DNA of 64,000 nt from Acidobacteriota bacterium (lineage in GTDB: Bacteria; Acidobacteriota; Terriglobia; Terriglobales; Acidobacteriaceae). How positions within the stretch are numbered: position 1 is the first letter of the stretch; each line of letters begins with the position of its first letter. The stretch covers positions 1 through 64,000 of the forward strand of contig JABCZC010000002.1 in the NCBI GenBank assembly GCA_013289875.1, read 5' to 3'. Both the position numbers and the translations under genes were made by a program. The notes under the pieces are model-generated. The model saw only the letters and a program-made list of their open reading frames with translations. It did no database searches and was not told the origin of the DNA. Below, in pieces: positions 8,442-16,533 of the stretch.

Positions 8442-10831
8442 GCCATCACCTCTCTCTGCACCTTGCCGAGCCCGGCGAGTACGTTTGCGGGAGTCATGGG
8501 AATCCTGCGCATGCGCACCCCCGTGGCGTTGTAGAAGGCATTGCCGATGGCCGCGGCCAGCGTAATGATGCCGGCAGACTCGCCGATACCGGCGGCGTCG
8601 GTGGAACTCATTGCGATGTAGTTCTCGATAAGCGCGACTTCGATCTCGGGAACTTCGCGCGCGCCCAGGATTTTGTAGTTCTCCAGATTCGCGTTCAGCA
8701 TATAGCCGGATTTATCATCCATGATGCGCTGCTCGAAGAGCGCATAGGAAATGCCCTGCAACATGCCGCCGTTGATCTGGCTGATGACTCCGGTGGGATT
8801 GATGGGACGGCCGCAGTCGTGCGCACCGAAGACCTTTTCGACGTGTATGCGGCCGGTCTCGGTGTCGACGGCCAATTCGACGAAGTCGACGCCGCCATAG
8901 GTAAGACGGTCTTTCGAGTATTCGGCAACGCGTGTTGCGCGAGCGGAGATTTCGTCGGTCGGCAGTTTCGCTGTGACCTGCCTGAGAGAGTATGACTTCG
9001 ACGGATCGTTCTTGAAGACGACGCGGCCGTTCTGTGTGGCAAGGTTGTCGGCGGTCGTGCCCAAAGCCGGAGCGACCGCGGCAAAAAGTTTCCCTTTCGC
9101 CTGGTATGCCGCATCGCGTACTGCAGGCGTGATGGAACCGGCTGTGACGCTGCCGCCGGAGTCAGGACCGATTGGATAGCGGGTGTCGCCGATGCGGATG
9201 ACAACATTTGCGGGCGCCATGCCGAATTCCTCACCAACGATCTGGGCGAGGATGGTCTTGGTGCCACCGCCGAGGTCCTGCACGGCTGACATCAGTTCAA
9301 CGGAGCCATCGCGCAAAACGCGAACCTCGCATGAGGAATCCATGTTGACGAATCGATACCAGACCGATTGCGCGATTCCCATGCCGTGCTTGATCGGACC
9401 GGGATCGGAGCCGGCGGACTTGCGGTTGCGCCAGTTGGTGCGCTCCAGAATCAGCTGCCGCTCGACTTTGCGCGCAGGGCTCTCGTCGATTTTCTCGCGC
9501 AGCGCGAGCGGATCCATATTCAATTTGACGGCAAGTTCATCGATGGTCTGCTCGAAGGCGAAGCACCCCTGCGGATGCCCCGGCGCGCGGAAGGCCGCGC
9601 CCGGACCAGCGTTGGTGAAGACGTCGTACTCGTCGGTCAACAGGTTCGGGCATTTGTACATGTTGGTTGCGGGACCCGCTGTGCCGGCGCCGGTCCCGAC
9701 ACCCGCGGTGCCATAACTGGTGAGCTGGATGGCGGTGAGAGTGCCGTCGCTCTTCGCGCCGATCTTGAGCATCTGATGCGAATCGGGCCGGTTGCTGACG
9801 ATGTGCTCCTGCCGGCGGTCGAGCATCAGCTTGACCGGCGCGTTCGCCTTGCGCGAAAGGTTCGCGGCGACCACGCCTTCGTTCCCTGCTCCGAACTTCG
9901 CGCCAAAGCCGCCGCCCATGTATTCGGTAATGACGCGGATCTTGCTCTTGGGGAGCTTGAAGACGTCGGCGAATTCGCTGCGCACACTTGACGTGCCTTG
10001 CGTAGAGGCGTAGACCGTGACCTCGTCCGGCTTCCAGTCAACGACGAAGCCGTGCGTCTCGAGCGCGGAGTGGGTTTGCACCTGGGTAAAGTACTCGCTT
10101 TCGACGAGGACGTCGGCTTCGGCAAAGCCCTTGGCTGTGTCTCCGCGTTTGCGCCGTTCGGGCCCGTGCACGTTGCCCTTCTGGGGAACGTCGGCGGGAC
10201 CGCCGCCACCGCCTGCGCTGCCGGCTTCATCTGCGGGACCGGGAAAAACAGCGGGGGCATCCGTGGCGCGCGCTTCTGTGCGATCGACAACAAAGGGTTT
10301 GGCGTCGTACCGCACCTTGACAAGCTTTGCCGCATCATCCGCGATCTGCTGCGTGGTTGCGGCGACACCGGCGATCGGCTGGCCGGCGTATCGGATAGTG
10401 GGATAGCGCGAAGGACCATCCAGCTTTGGATTACGCAGCTCCGCGACGCCGTAGACGTGCTCGATGACGTAGACGGCACGAACGCCGGGCAGCTTTTCTG
10501 CTGCGCTGGTGTCGATCGACATGATGTGCCCGTGAGGGATGGTCGCATCGACCATGCGCGCGTAAAGCATCCCGGGCAGCTGTACATCCGCCGTATATTT
10601 GCCCTTTCCGGTGGCCTTTGCCGGGCCATCGTAGCGCTGCGTCGGTTTGCCGATGTAAGTGAGCTCGGAATTCGGCGGCAGCGGCGGCGGCTCATCGAGC
10701 GGCACCTCGCGCTGCTTCGTCTGGAGACCGTCCTGCGGAATGCCGAAGACAAAATTGTCCGTGCGGGTCGGCTGCTTCGCAGGCGTGGCGGCAACTTGCT
10801 GTCCTTCGAGGGTTGCAGTTTCGGGCGCCAT
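8438..10831 (-). CDS. Xanthine dehydrogenase/aldehyde oxidoreductase, molybdopterin-binding subunit (PaoC/YagR-like)
   Basis: Catalytic molybdenum-cofactor subunit, 797 residues, close to the size of E. coli PaoC with some 60 extra residues. The aldehyde oxidase/xanthine dehydrogenase a/b hammerhead domain occupies about 55-190. The Mo-binding domain follows, with the glycine-rich YMGGGFGAKFGAG loop, AFRAPGHPQG and QDLGGGT. The catalytic glutamate is Glu751 in GIGESAG. A Gly/Pro-rich low-complexity insert (about 205-230) is unusual. It starts one base after the Fe-S subunit stop. No XdhC/PaoD-type chaperone is nearby, so cofactor insertion factors must be elsewhere. It presumably folds in the cytoplasm and is exported in complex with the Tat-signal Fe-S subunit. 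Confidence 0.93.
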   Translation of the reverse strand: MAPETATLEGQQVAATPAKQPTRTDNFVFGIPQDGLQTKQREVPLDEPPPLPPNSELTYIGKPTQRYDGPAKATGKGKYTADVQLPGMLYARMVDATIPHGHIMSIDTSAAEKLPGVRAVYVIEHVYGVAELRNPKLDGPSRYPTIRYAGQPIAGVAATTQQIADDAAKLVKVRYDAKPFVVDRTEARATDAPAVFPGPADEAGSAGGGGGPADVPQKGNVHGPERRKRGDTAKGFAEADVLVESEYFTQVQTHSALETHGFVVDWKPDEVTVYASTQGTSSVRSEFADVFKLPKSKIRVITEYMGGGFGAKFGAGNEGVVAANLSRKANAPVKLMLDRRQEHIVSNRPDSHQMLKIGAKSDGTLTAIQLTSYGTAGVGTGAGTAGPATNMYKCPNLLTDEYDVFTNAGPGAAFRAPGHPQGCFAFEQTIDELAVKLNMDPLALREKIDESPARKVERQLILERTNWRNRKSAGSDPGPIKHGMGIAQSVWYRFVNMDSSCEVRVLRDGSVELMSAVQDLGGGTKTILAQIVGEEFGMAPANVVIRIGDTRYPIGPDSGGSVTAGSITPAVRDAAYQAKGKLFAAVAPALGTTADNLATQNGRVVFKNDPSKSYSLRQVTAKLPTDEISARATRVAEYSKDRLTYGGVDFVELAVDTETGRIHVEKVFGAHDCGRPINPTGVISQINGGMLQGISYALFEQRIMDDKSGYMLNANLENYKILGAREVPEIEVALIENYIAMSSTDAAGIGESAGIITLAAAIGNAFYNATGVRMRRIPMTPANVLAGLGKVQREVMA

Positions 10832-10832
10832 G

Positions 10833-11486
10833 TTATGCCTCCCTTCCCGCGCTGAGGGTTACCAGACCTGAGGCGACACGGTGTTGTGCGACATCGAGAG
10901 TCGCGGCAAAAACTTTGGGATAGGTTCCGCAGCGGCAGAGATTTCCGCTGACGGCATGCTTCACATCGGCAAGGCTGGGGTTCGGATTGCGCTCCAGCAG
11001 AGCCGCGCAGCTCATCACCATGCCCGGCGTGCAGAAGCCGCATTGCATGGCATCGTGCTTCACGAATGCCGCCTGCACCGGGTGCATAGTATCGCCGTGC
11101 GACAAGCCTTCGATGGTCGTAATCTCCCGGCCAACGGCGTCGACGGAGAGCGTCATGCAGGCCAGGGCCGGCACCTTGTCGATCCACACCGTGCAGGCCG
11201 AACACGATCCGCGGTCGCACACCACCTTGGTACCGGTCAGGCCAAGATTGTCGCGCAGAGTCTCAGCCAGGGTGTAGCGAGGCTCGACGGTGACGATGTG
11301 TTCCTCGCCATTGATGTGCAGCTTGATGGGGAGCGGACCTGGGCCGACAGTCGGAACGCTTTGCAGCGCACTGTTTGCTTCACGTCCGAAAGCTTTTGCG
11401 GATTCGATTACGGTGGATGCGGCAGTGACGCCGGCACCCTTCAGAAATCCGCGGCGGGAAACCTCTATCTTAGGAGCGTCTGCCAT
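10833..11486 (-). CDS. Xanthine dehydrogenase family protein, [2Fe-2S] subunit with Tat signal (PaoA/YagT-like)
   Basis: Small electron-transfer subunit, 217 residues. A twin-arginine signal (SRRGFLK, residues 10-16, then an alanine-rich h-region) predicts export to the periplasm, as for E. coli PaoA. The plant-type [2Fe-2S] domain carries the cysteine pattern CDRGSCSACTVW...C. The second, helical [2Fe-2S] domain carries CGFCTPGM and CRCGTYP. Order in this operon is Fe-S, Mo, FAD, whereas E. coli has Fe-S, FAD, Mo. It is the first gene of a tightly packed operon. A promoter would be expected in 11487-11721, shared with the divergent purQ, but I cannot define it. Confidence 0.93.
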   Translation of the reverse strand: MADAPKIEVSRRGFLKGAGVTAASTVIESAKAFGREANSALQSVPTVGPGPLPIKLHINGEEHIVTVEPRYTLAETLRDNLGLTGTKVVCDRGSCSACTVWIDKVPALACMTLSVDAVGREITTIEGLSHGDTMHPVQAAFVKHDAMQCGFCTPGMVMSCAALLERNPNPSLADVKHAVSGNLCRCGTYPKVFAATLDVAQHRVASGLVTLSAGREA

Positions 11487-11721
11487 GAGCAGCCTTTCCG
11501 ATCAGGATGGAATGCATGCGATCACGCGGCCTGGATTGACTTTGTTATCTACTTTATATCGACCAATGCCGGTTGCGCCAACGGGCCTCGCAAACCGGTG
11601 TTGTTCAAAACCAAAGTGCCGTGAAAGCGGACGGCCGTGAAGGAAAAGCCGCCGAAACGGCAGGCTTCTTCGTAAACCGCTCGAAGGGTTGGAGATCCTC
11701 AAATTCTGCTAGCCTAGAGAC

Positions 11722-12420
11722 ATGAAATTCGGCGTGCTGGTTTTTCCGGGATCGAATTGCGACCACGACACCTACCATGTGATCGCGAATCTGGCCGGAC
11801 AACCGGCTACTTTCCTGTGGCACGACTCTCCGAGCCTCGAAAACTGCGATGCGATTCTGGTTCCGGGCGGATTCGCATATGGGGATTATCTGCGCACGGG
11901 CGCAATTGCGCGCTTTTCTCCAGTGATGCAGTCTGTGAAGAAATTTGCCGCCGATGGCGGGCTCGTACTGGGCATCTGCAACGGCTTCCAGATCTTGTGC
12001 GAGGCGGGATTGCTGCCGGGCGCGCTGATGCGCAACGCAGGGCTGAAATATATCTGCAAACAGGTGTATCTGCGGACGGAGACGGCCAACACGCCCTTCA
12101 CTGAGACGCTCGAACCGGGCGAAGTGGTCAAGATTCCCATTGGTCACATGGAGGGCAACTATTTCTGCGACGCCGCCACGCTGGAAGCACTCCGGAGCGA
12201 AGACCGGGTGGTCTTCCGCTATGCGACTGCGGAGGGCAACGTGACGCGGGAGGCGAATCCTAACGGATCGCTGGATAATATTGCGGGGATTTTGAACGAG
12301 GGGCGCAACGTGCTGGGGATGATGCCTCATCCGGATCGTTCGAGCGAGCGTATGCTGGGGTCGGCGGATGGCTTCAAGATTTTTCAGTCGATGGTAGGAA
12401 CGCTAGCCACTAGCCATTAG
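11722..12420 (+). CDS. purQ: Phosphoribosylformylglycinamidine synthase subunit PurQ
   Basis: Glutaminase subunit of FGAM synthase in de novo purine synthesis; it supplies ammonia to PurL with PurS. The 232 residues start with [15 protein letters not shown], the usual PurQ opening. The class I glutamine amidotransferase triad is Cys86 (GICNGFQ), His203 (PHPDR) and Glu209. It is of full length. purS and purL are not adjacent, so it stands apart from its partners. The last codons and the stop (LATSH then TAG) lie within a dispersed TAGCCATTAG-type repeat, so the C-terminal tail may be repeat-derived. Confidence 0.96.
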   Translation: MKFGVLVFPGSNCDHDTYHVIANLAGQPATFLWHDSPSLENCDAILVPGGFAYGDYLRTGAIARFSPVMQSVKKFAADGGLVLGICNGFQILCEAGLLPGALMRNAGLKYICKQVYLRTETANTPFTETLEPGEVVKIPIGHMEGNYFCDAATLEALRSEDRVVFRYATAEGNVTREANPNGSLDNIAGILNEGRNVLGMMPHPDRSSERMLGSADGFKIFQSMVGTLATSH

Positions 12421-12434
12421 GGATTAGCCATTAG
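12404..12434. repeat. TAGCCATTAG-type short dispersed repeat, copy 1
   Basis: The sequence is built from TAGCCA(C/T)TAG units, including CATTAGGGATTAGCCATTAG. It supplies the last codons and stop of purQ and fills the space before the next gene. A second copy lies at 15235-15263. Such A/T-simple units in a GC-rich genome look like a dispersed intergenic element of the REP kind, though two copies in one window cannot prove it. Confidence 0.55.
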
Positions 12435-12442
12435 GCCGGATC

Positions 12443-13243
12443 ATGATCGATATTCACCACCATCTGCTGTTTGGTCTGGACGACGGAGCGAGTGACGTTG
12501 AAACGTCTCTGGCGATGGTTGAGGCTGCGGTGGAGAACGGCATCACCCATATTGTGTGCACACCGCACGCGAATACCCGCTGGGCTTTCGATCCGGAAGT
12601 AAATCGGCAAAAGCTGGAAGAACTGCAAGGTCGCGTGAATGGCAAGGTTACGCTCGGGTTGGGATGCGACTTCCACCTTTCTTACGACAATATCGAAGAC
12701 GCGCTGAAGAATCGCACGAAGTACACGATTAACAGCAAGCAGTATCTGCTGGTGGAGTTTGACGACCTGATGATTCCGACCAGCATGAACGACGCCTTTT
12801 ATGAACTGATAGTGGCGGGCCTGCAGCCGATCATTACGCATCCGGAGCGGAATCTGACGATTCAGAGACATCCTGAACGGATGAAAGAGTGGTTGCGCGA
12901 AGGCTGCCTGGTGCAGGTGACGGCTGCGTCGCTGACCGGGCGGTTCGGGCGGACCGCGCAGTCGCTGGCGATGCAGTTTCTGGAGAAGAACTGGGTGAAC
13001 TTTCTGGCGACGGATGCGCACAATGTGGAGTCGCGGCCTCCCAAGCTGCGGGAGGCATACGATGTTGTCGCGAAGCGCTTCGGCGGTGAGACAGCTAAGC
13101 GGCTGTGCGTAGAGAATCCTCGGGCTGTGTTTTTCGGCGAAGAGATGCCGGAACAACCTGAGCCGAAGGGGATCGAAGAGGAAAGCAAAGCCCCGCAGGG
13201 AAGACGAAAAAAGGGGCTGCTGCGGAGATTGTTCTCGAGCTAG
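12443..13243 (+). CDS. CpsB/CapC-type PHP-domain tyrosine-protein phosphatase
   Basis: Manganese-dependent phosphotyrosine phosphatase of the PHP fold, like CpsB/Wzh and YwqE. These dephosphorylate bacterial tyrosine kinases that control capsule and exopolysaccharide export. The 266 residues show the metal-binding DIHHHLLFGLDDG start, CTPHAN near 32-37, ITHPERN near 135 and ATDAHN near 192, in the family order. The C-terminus has a Lys/Arg-rich tail after the catalytic domain. No Wzc-like kinase or capsule gene is adjacent, so its partner is elsewhere. It follows purQ by 22 bp, but the RBS region is occupied by a repeat and no strong SD is visible. Confidence 0.88.
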   Translation: MIDIHHHLLFGLDDGASDVETSLAMVEAAVENGITHIVCTPHANTRWAFDPEVNRQKLEELQGRVNGKVTLGLGCDFHLSYDNIEDALKNRTKYTINSKQYLLVEFDDLMIPTSMNDAFYELIVAGLQPIITHPERNLTIQRHPERMKEWLREGCLVQVTAASLTGRFGRTAQSLAMQFLEKNWVNFLATDAHNVESRPPKLREAYDVVAKRFGGETAKRLCVENPRAVFFGEEMPEQPEPKGIEEESKAPQGRRKKGLLRRLFSS

Positions 13244-13287
13244 TGCTGCGCGCACGGCGAATACAAAAAGCAGCTTCTTTTGACCGT

Positions 13288-13318
13288 GCTCCCTTCGGTC
13301 CCTCCGCTCAGGATGACA
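13288..13318. repeat. CCTCCGCTCAGGATGAC-type dispersed repeat
   Basis: On the minus strand it reads GTCATCCTGAGCGGAGGGAC and then GAAGGGAGC. This resembles a short sequence I recall scattered in intergenic positions of many Acidobacteriota and other genomes. It sits in the convergent gap between the CpsB-like gene and the SDR gene, where such elements are usually found. It is a single copy here, so the call rests on recall. Confidence 0.4.
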
Positions 13319-13327
13319 AATTTTTTC

Positions 13328-14053
13328 TTATAGTCCCAGCCCTCCGTCGACGCCCAGCATCTGGCCGGTGATGAAGTGCGGGCCGGTGGCGAAGAAGAGA
13401 ACGGCGGCGGCGACCTCCTGTGTCGTTCCGTTGCGCTTCATCGGCGTCTTGCGGGCAAAGTGCTCGTATTCGGCGGAGGCTTCTCCGTTGACGATCATGC
13501 CGGGGGCGACGCAGTTGACGCTGATCTCGGGCGCAAAGGCCTTGGACATCACCTGGGTGAGCATGTGCAGAGCGGCCTTCGAGGTGCAATAGTGGCCGTG
13601 CGTAGGCCAGGGATGGATGCCCCCGAGCGATCCGATATTAATGATGCGGCCGTGCGCGGCTTTGAGATACGGATGGGCCGCCTGTGCGACGAGGAAGGGC
13701 CCGCGGGTGTTGGTCTCGAACATGGCGTCCCATTGCTCGACAGAGATTTTTTCCAGGGCCTCCGTCTCAAAGCGGCCCGCATTGTTGACCAGGATGTCGA
13801 GACATCCGAAGTCGGCGGCGATCTGGTTCACGGCCGATTGAATGCTCTCGGGCTGGCGCAGGTTGGCGGGGACGGCGGCGGCACGGATGCCGAAGTCCTC
13901 GAGCTCGCGGACGGTTTCGCGGGCTTCGTCGGCTGAGTCACGATAAGTAATCGCGACGTGCGCGCCCTCTTCGGCGAGCCCGAAGGCGATGCCCCGGCCG
14001 ATGCGCTTCGCCGCTCCGGTAACGAGCGCGACTTTGTCTTGTAACTTCTTCAT
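13328..14053 (-). CDS. SDR family oxidoreductase (pteridine reductase/3-ketoacyl reductase-like)
   Basis: NAD(P)-dependent short-chain dehydrogenase/reductase, 241 residues. The cofactor loop TGAAKRIG (12-19) has the TGxxxRIG form seen in FolM/PTR1-like reductases rather than TGxxxGIG. NNAG lies at 90-93, and the active site is Ser142, Tyr155 and Lys159 (YCTSK). The end (TGQMLGVDGGLGL) is typical of the classical SDR family. It is the last gene of a probable operon tricorn-MFS-glycosyltransferase-SDR with gaps of 13-16 bp. Substrate not predictable; dihydropteridine or a ketoacyl thioester are reasonable options. Confidence 0.88.
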   Translation of the reverse strand: MKKLQDKVALVTGAAKRIGRGIAFGLAEEGAHVAITYRDSADEARETVRELEDFGIRAAAVPANLRQPESIQSAVNQIAADFGCLDILVNNAGRFETEALEKISVEQWDAMFETNTRGPFLVAQAAHPYLKAAHGRIINIGSLGGIHPWPTHGHYCTSKAALHMLTQVMSKAFAPEISVNCVAPGMIVNGEASAEYEHFARKTPMKRNGTTQEVAAAVLFFATGPHFITGQMLGVDGGLGL

Positions 14054-14068
14054 ATCAAAATTGTATTG

Positions 14069-15241
14069 CTAGCGGAGTGGGCCGGAATTTCTGCGGAGTT
14101 CGGAGAGCGGGTAGAAAGTGCCGCGCCAGCGAATGCCTCCGTGCAGAAGCGTGACGATCACGGAACGGAAAAGAGCGTAGATAAGCAGGGCTGCGGCAAC
14201 GGGAAAGGTGAGGAAATAAGCGCTGGGAATTCCGTTGTAGCGGCGGAAGGAGCGATAGACGAAGAAGAGCGTAACGAAGAGCAGCGTTCCCGGAATGCGG
14301 AATCGAAGCGGGCCGGCGAGCGCGGCGAAGGGTCCCAGGCAGGAGACGATGAGCACGGCGCAGGCGGCGAGCGCGGGCAATGCACGGAAGCGGAAGACGG
14401 CGAAGAAATTCTTGGTCAGGTTGCGGATGAAGTGGCGGGTTCCTTCGACCCAGCGGAGGCGGATGAGGCCGGGGCCGAAGGCGACGCGCTGGCGGTAGCC
14501 GGCGCGCTTGACCTCGACGCCAAGGCGGATGTCTTCGACGACCTGCATGCGCAGCGACTCGAAGCCGCCGATGGCGCGGTAGACATCGGAGCGGACGAGG
14601 TTGAAGGCTCCGATGCCAATGGAGTCGCGGCTGCGCGAATCGGAAACGCGCCAGGGCGGGGATCCGAGAATGCCGAAGAGTTGGAAGATGGCGACCATCA
14701 TGGTCTCTCCGAAGGTCTTGAGGATCACGGTGGGAAAGACGACGACGTGATCGGCACGCTCGGCCTGGGCGAGATTGACGGCGCGGAGAAGCGAGTCGGG
14801 CGAGAAAAGGATGTCGGCGTCGGTAAAGAGCAACCAGGGCGTGGTGGCCTGCCGGGCGGCTAGCGCCATGGCGTGGGTCTTGCCCATCCACCCGGGAGGA
14901 AGATCGGTGACGTGGATGACGGTGAGCCGGGTCTGGGATTCCGATGCAACTCGATCCATGATGGTGCAGGTTGCATCGGTGGAGCGGTCATCAACGGCGA
15001 GGATTTCTATCGGAACAGACTCGATGGCGAGGAGCGAGCGGAGGGTGGCCTCGATATTGGCCTCTTCATTGCAGGCGGGGACGATGACGGTGATAAGCGG
15101 CAGCTGCGCTGGTTCGAGCGGGTGGGCGTAGCGGGGATCGAGGAGATTTGGGACGCGCGGCAGATTGCGCAGGGCGGCGAGGATGCGCGCGGTCCACAGA
15201 AGCACAATGAGCCAGTCGAGCGCGAGGAGGAAGTCAGCCAT
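14069..15241 (-). CDS. Family 2 glycosyltransferase, membrane-bound (HpnB-like)
   Basis: Inverting GT-A glycosyltransferase, 390 residues. An N-terminal membrane helix precedes the GT2 domain: TVIVPACNEEANIEATLRSL, VDDRSTD and the DxD-type TDADILF. Two or three membrane helices lie in the last 120 residues. The DLPPGWMGKTHAM segment and C-terminal layout resemble hopanoid-associated HpnB and the carotenoid glycosyltransferase CrtQ. The hopanoid cluster about 10 kb away makes a lipid acceptor plausible but does not prove it. Its start codon falls inside a TAGCCATTAG repeat: ATG 15241 gives MADFLL, while the ATG at 15248 in another frame stops after four codons. Confidence 0.82.
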   Translation of the reverse strand: MADFLLALDWLIVLLWTARILAALRNLPRVPNLLDPRYAHPLEPAQLPLITVIVPACNEEANIEATLRSLLAIESVPIEILAVDDRSTDATCTIMDRVASESQTRLTVIHVTDLPPGWMGKTHAMALAARQATTPWLLFTDADILFSPDSLLRAVNLAQAERADHVVVFPTVILKTFGETMMVAIFQLFGILGSPPWRVSDSRSRDSIGIGAFNLVRSDVYRAIGGFESLRMQVVEDIRLGVEVKRAGYRQRVAFGPGLIRLRWVEGTRHFIRNLTKNFFAVFRFRALPALAACAVLIVSCLGPFAALAGPLRFRIPGTLLFVTLFFVYRSFRRYNGIPSAYFLTFPVAAALLIYALFRSVIVTLLHGGIRWRGTFYPLSELRRNSGPLR

Positions 15242-15263
15242 TAGCCATTAGGAATTAGCCATT
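15235..15263. repeat. TAGCCATTAG-type short dispersed repeat, copy 2
   Basis: CAGCCATTAGCCATTAGG followed by AATTAGCCATT. It is nearly identical to the element at 12404-12434. It contains the stop codon of the MFS gene (15255-15257) and the start codon of the glycosyltransferase gene (15239-15241), both on minus, so the element forms the whole junction. Confidence 0.55.
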
Positions 15264-16517
15264 CGATGCTGTTTCTGCCGTGCCTGTAAGCACCGGCGCG
15301 AAGCGGGATCCGGTAAAGAGGATGACACCCGAGACGGCGAGGGTGATGAGGGTAATGCTGAGTCCATAACGCAGGTTAGTGGCGTCGGATACGCGTCCGA
15401 TGAGGTGCGGTGAGAAGGCGTCGCCGAGGGCGTGGATTACGAGCAGGTTGAGCGAGATTGCCGTGGCGCGGATGGGCGCGGCGACCGAGTTGACGATGGC
15501 TGCGTTGAGCGGTCCCGTGCCGAGGAAAAGAAAGAACTCGGCGATGAAGGCTCCGGGAATGAAGACCGAGGGCGGACCAAAGAAGACCAGAGCAGCGGCC
15601 GGTATAGCGAGCACCGATCCCCATGCCGAGATCAGGTAAAGGGCGCGATAGTTGGTGCGCAGCCAACGGTGCGCGAGCCATCCTCCGATGATGGTTCCAA
15701 GGAGGCCGCAGACAACGGTGAGCCCGCCGGCAACGGTTCCGGCCTTGGCGACGGACATGGATCCGAAGCGGACGAGAAATGTTGGCAGCCATGTGGAAAT
15801 GCCGCCCACGGCGAAGGTCCACATGGCGAGGCCGAGGGTGGCAGTCCAGAATGCGGGATTGCGGGTGAGGCCGGACAGGGTGGTGCGGTTCAAGGTGGGC
15901 GCGAGGGAGTCGGCGCTTCCCCGCTGGGGTTCGCGCACGAGGAAGTAGAAGGCCAGGGCGATGAGGACTCCGGGAAGCGCGGCGATGAAGAAGGGCATGC
16001 GCCAACCGTAGCGTTGGCCGAGGATGCCGCCGGTGAGGTACCCGAGGGCTCCACCGACGGGAATGGTGATGTAGAAGATGCTGAGGACGCGGTTGCGGTC
16101 GGCCTCAGGATAGAAGTCGGCGAGCAGGGCGGGCGCGAAGATGCTGAAGGTGGCTTCGCCGATGCCGACGATGGCGTGACGGATAAGCAGGGTTTCGTAG
16201 CTATGGACCCAGGCGGTAAAGAGAGTGGCGATGCTCCAGAGGAGCGCACCGATGACGATGAGCGGCTTGCGCGGGAGGTGGTCTCCAAGCCAGCCGGTGA
16301 GTGGGGCAGCGATCATATAGACAAAGAAGAAGACGGTGGTCAACAGCCCGGTCTGCGCATCGTTGATGGCGAAGTCTTTTTGAACGAGAGGCTGTACGCC
16401 GGGAAGGATGTATCGGTCAATGAAGTTGAAGAGATTAAGGCTGGTGAGAAGAAACAGCGCCGTGCCAGCGGTGCGGGCAGCGGAGATTCGCGGCGTGGCT
16501 GGGGACGAAGCCGGCAT
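15255..16517 (-). CDS. MFS transporter, spinster-like
   Basis: Major facilitator superfamily carrier, 420 residues with about 12 membrane helices. MFS signatures are GWLGDHLPRKPLIV between helices 2 and 3, and the GIGEATFSIFAPALLADFYP region of helix 4, which is typical of spinster-type MFS proteins. GYLTGGILGQRYGWRMPFFI covers the helix 5 area. Spinster members move organic solutes or lipids such as sphingosine-1-phosphate in animals; the bacterial substrates are mostly unknown. The gene begins 16 bp after the tricorn-like gene. Its final codons and stop are repeat-derived. Function beyond export or uptake of a small organic molecule is inference. Confidence 0.88.
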   Translation of the reverse strand: MPASSPATPRISAARTAGTALFLLTSLNLFNFIDRYILPGVQPLVQKDFAINDAQTGLLTTVFFFVYMIAAPLTGWLGDHLPRKPLIVIGALLWSIATLFTAWVHSYETLLIRHAIVGIGEATFSIFAPALLADFYPEADRNRVLSIFYITIPVGGALGYLTGGILGQRYGWRMPFFIAALPGVLIALAFYFLVREPQRGSADSLAPTLNRTTLSGLTRNPAFWTATLGLAMWTFAVGGISTWLPTFLVRFGSMSVAKAGTVAGGLTVVCGLLGTIIGGWLAHRWLRTNYRALYLISAWGSVLAIPAAALVFFGPPSVFIPGAFIAEFFLFLGTGPLNAAIVNSVAAPIRATAISLNLLVIHALGDAFSPHLIGRVSDATNLRYGLSITLITLAVSGVILFTGSRFAPVLTGTAETASNG

Positions 16518-16533
16518 CGTGGAGTTCGCTCGC

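Noticed and set aside
9826-11220. 464-codon minus-strand frame across the Fe-S and Mo subunit genes
   Set aside because: Out-of-frame shadow of two certain genes, Arg/Ser/Pro-rich with no domain.
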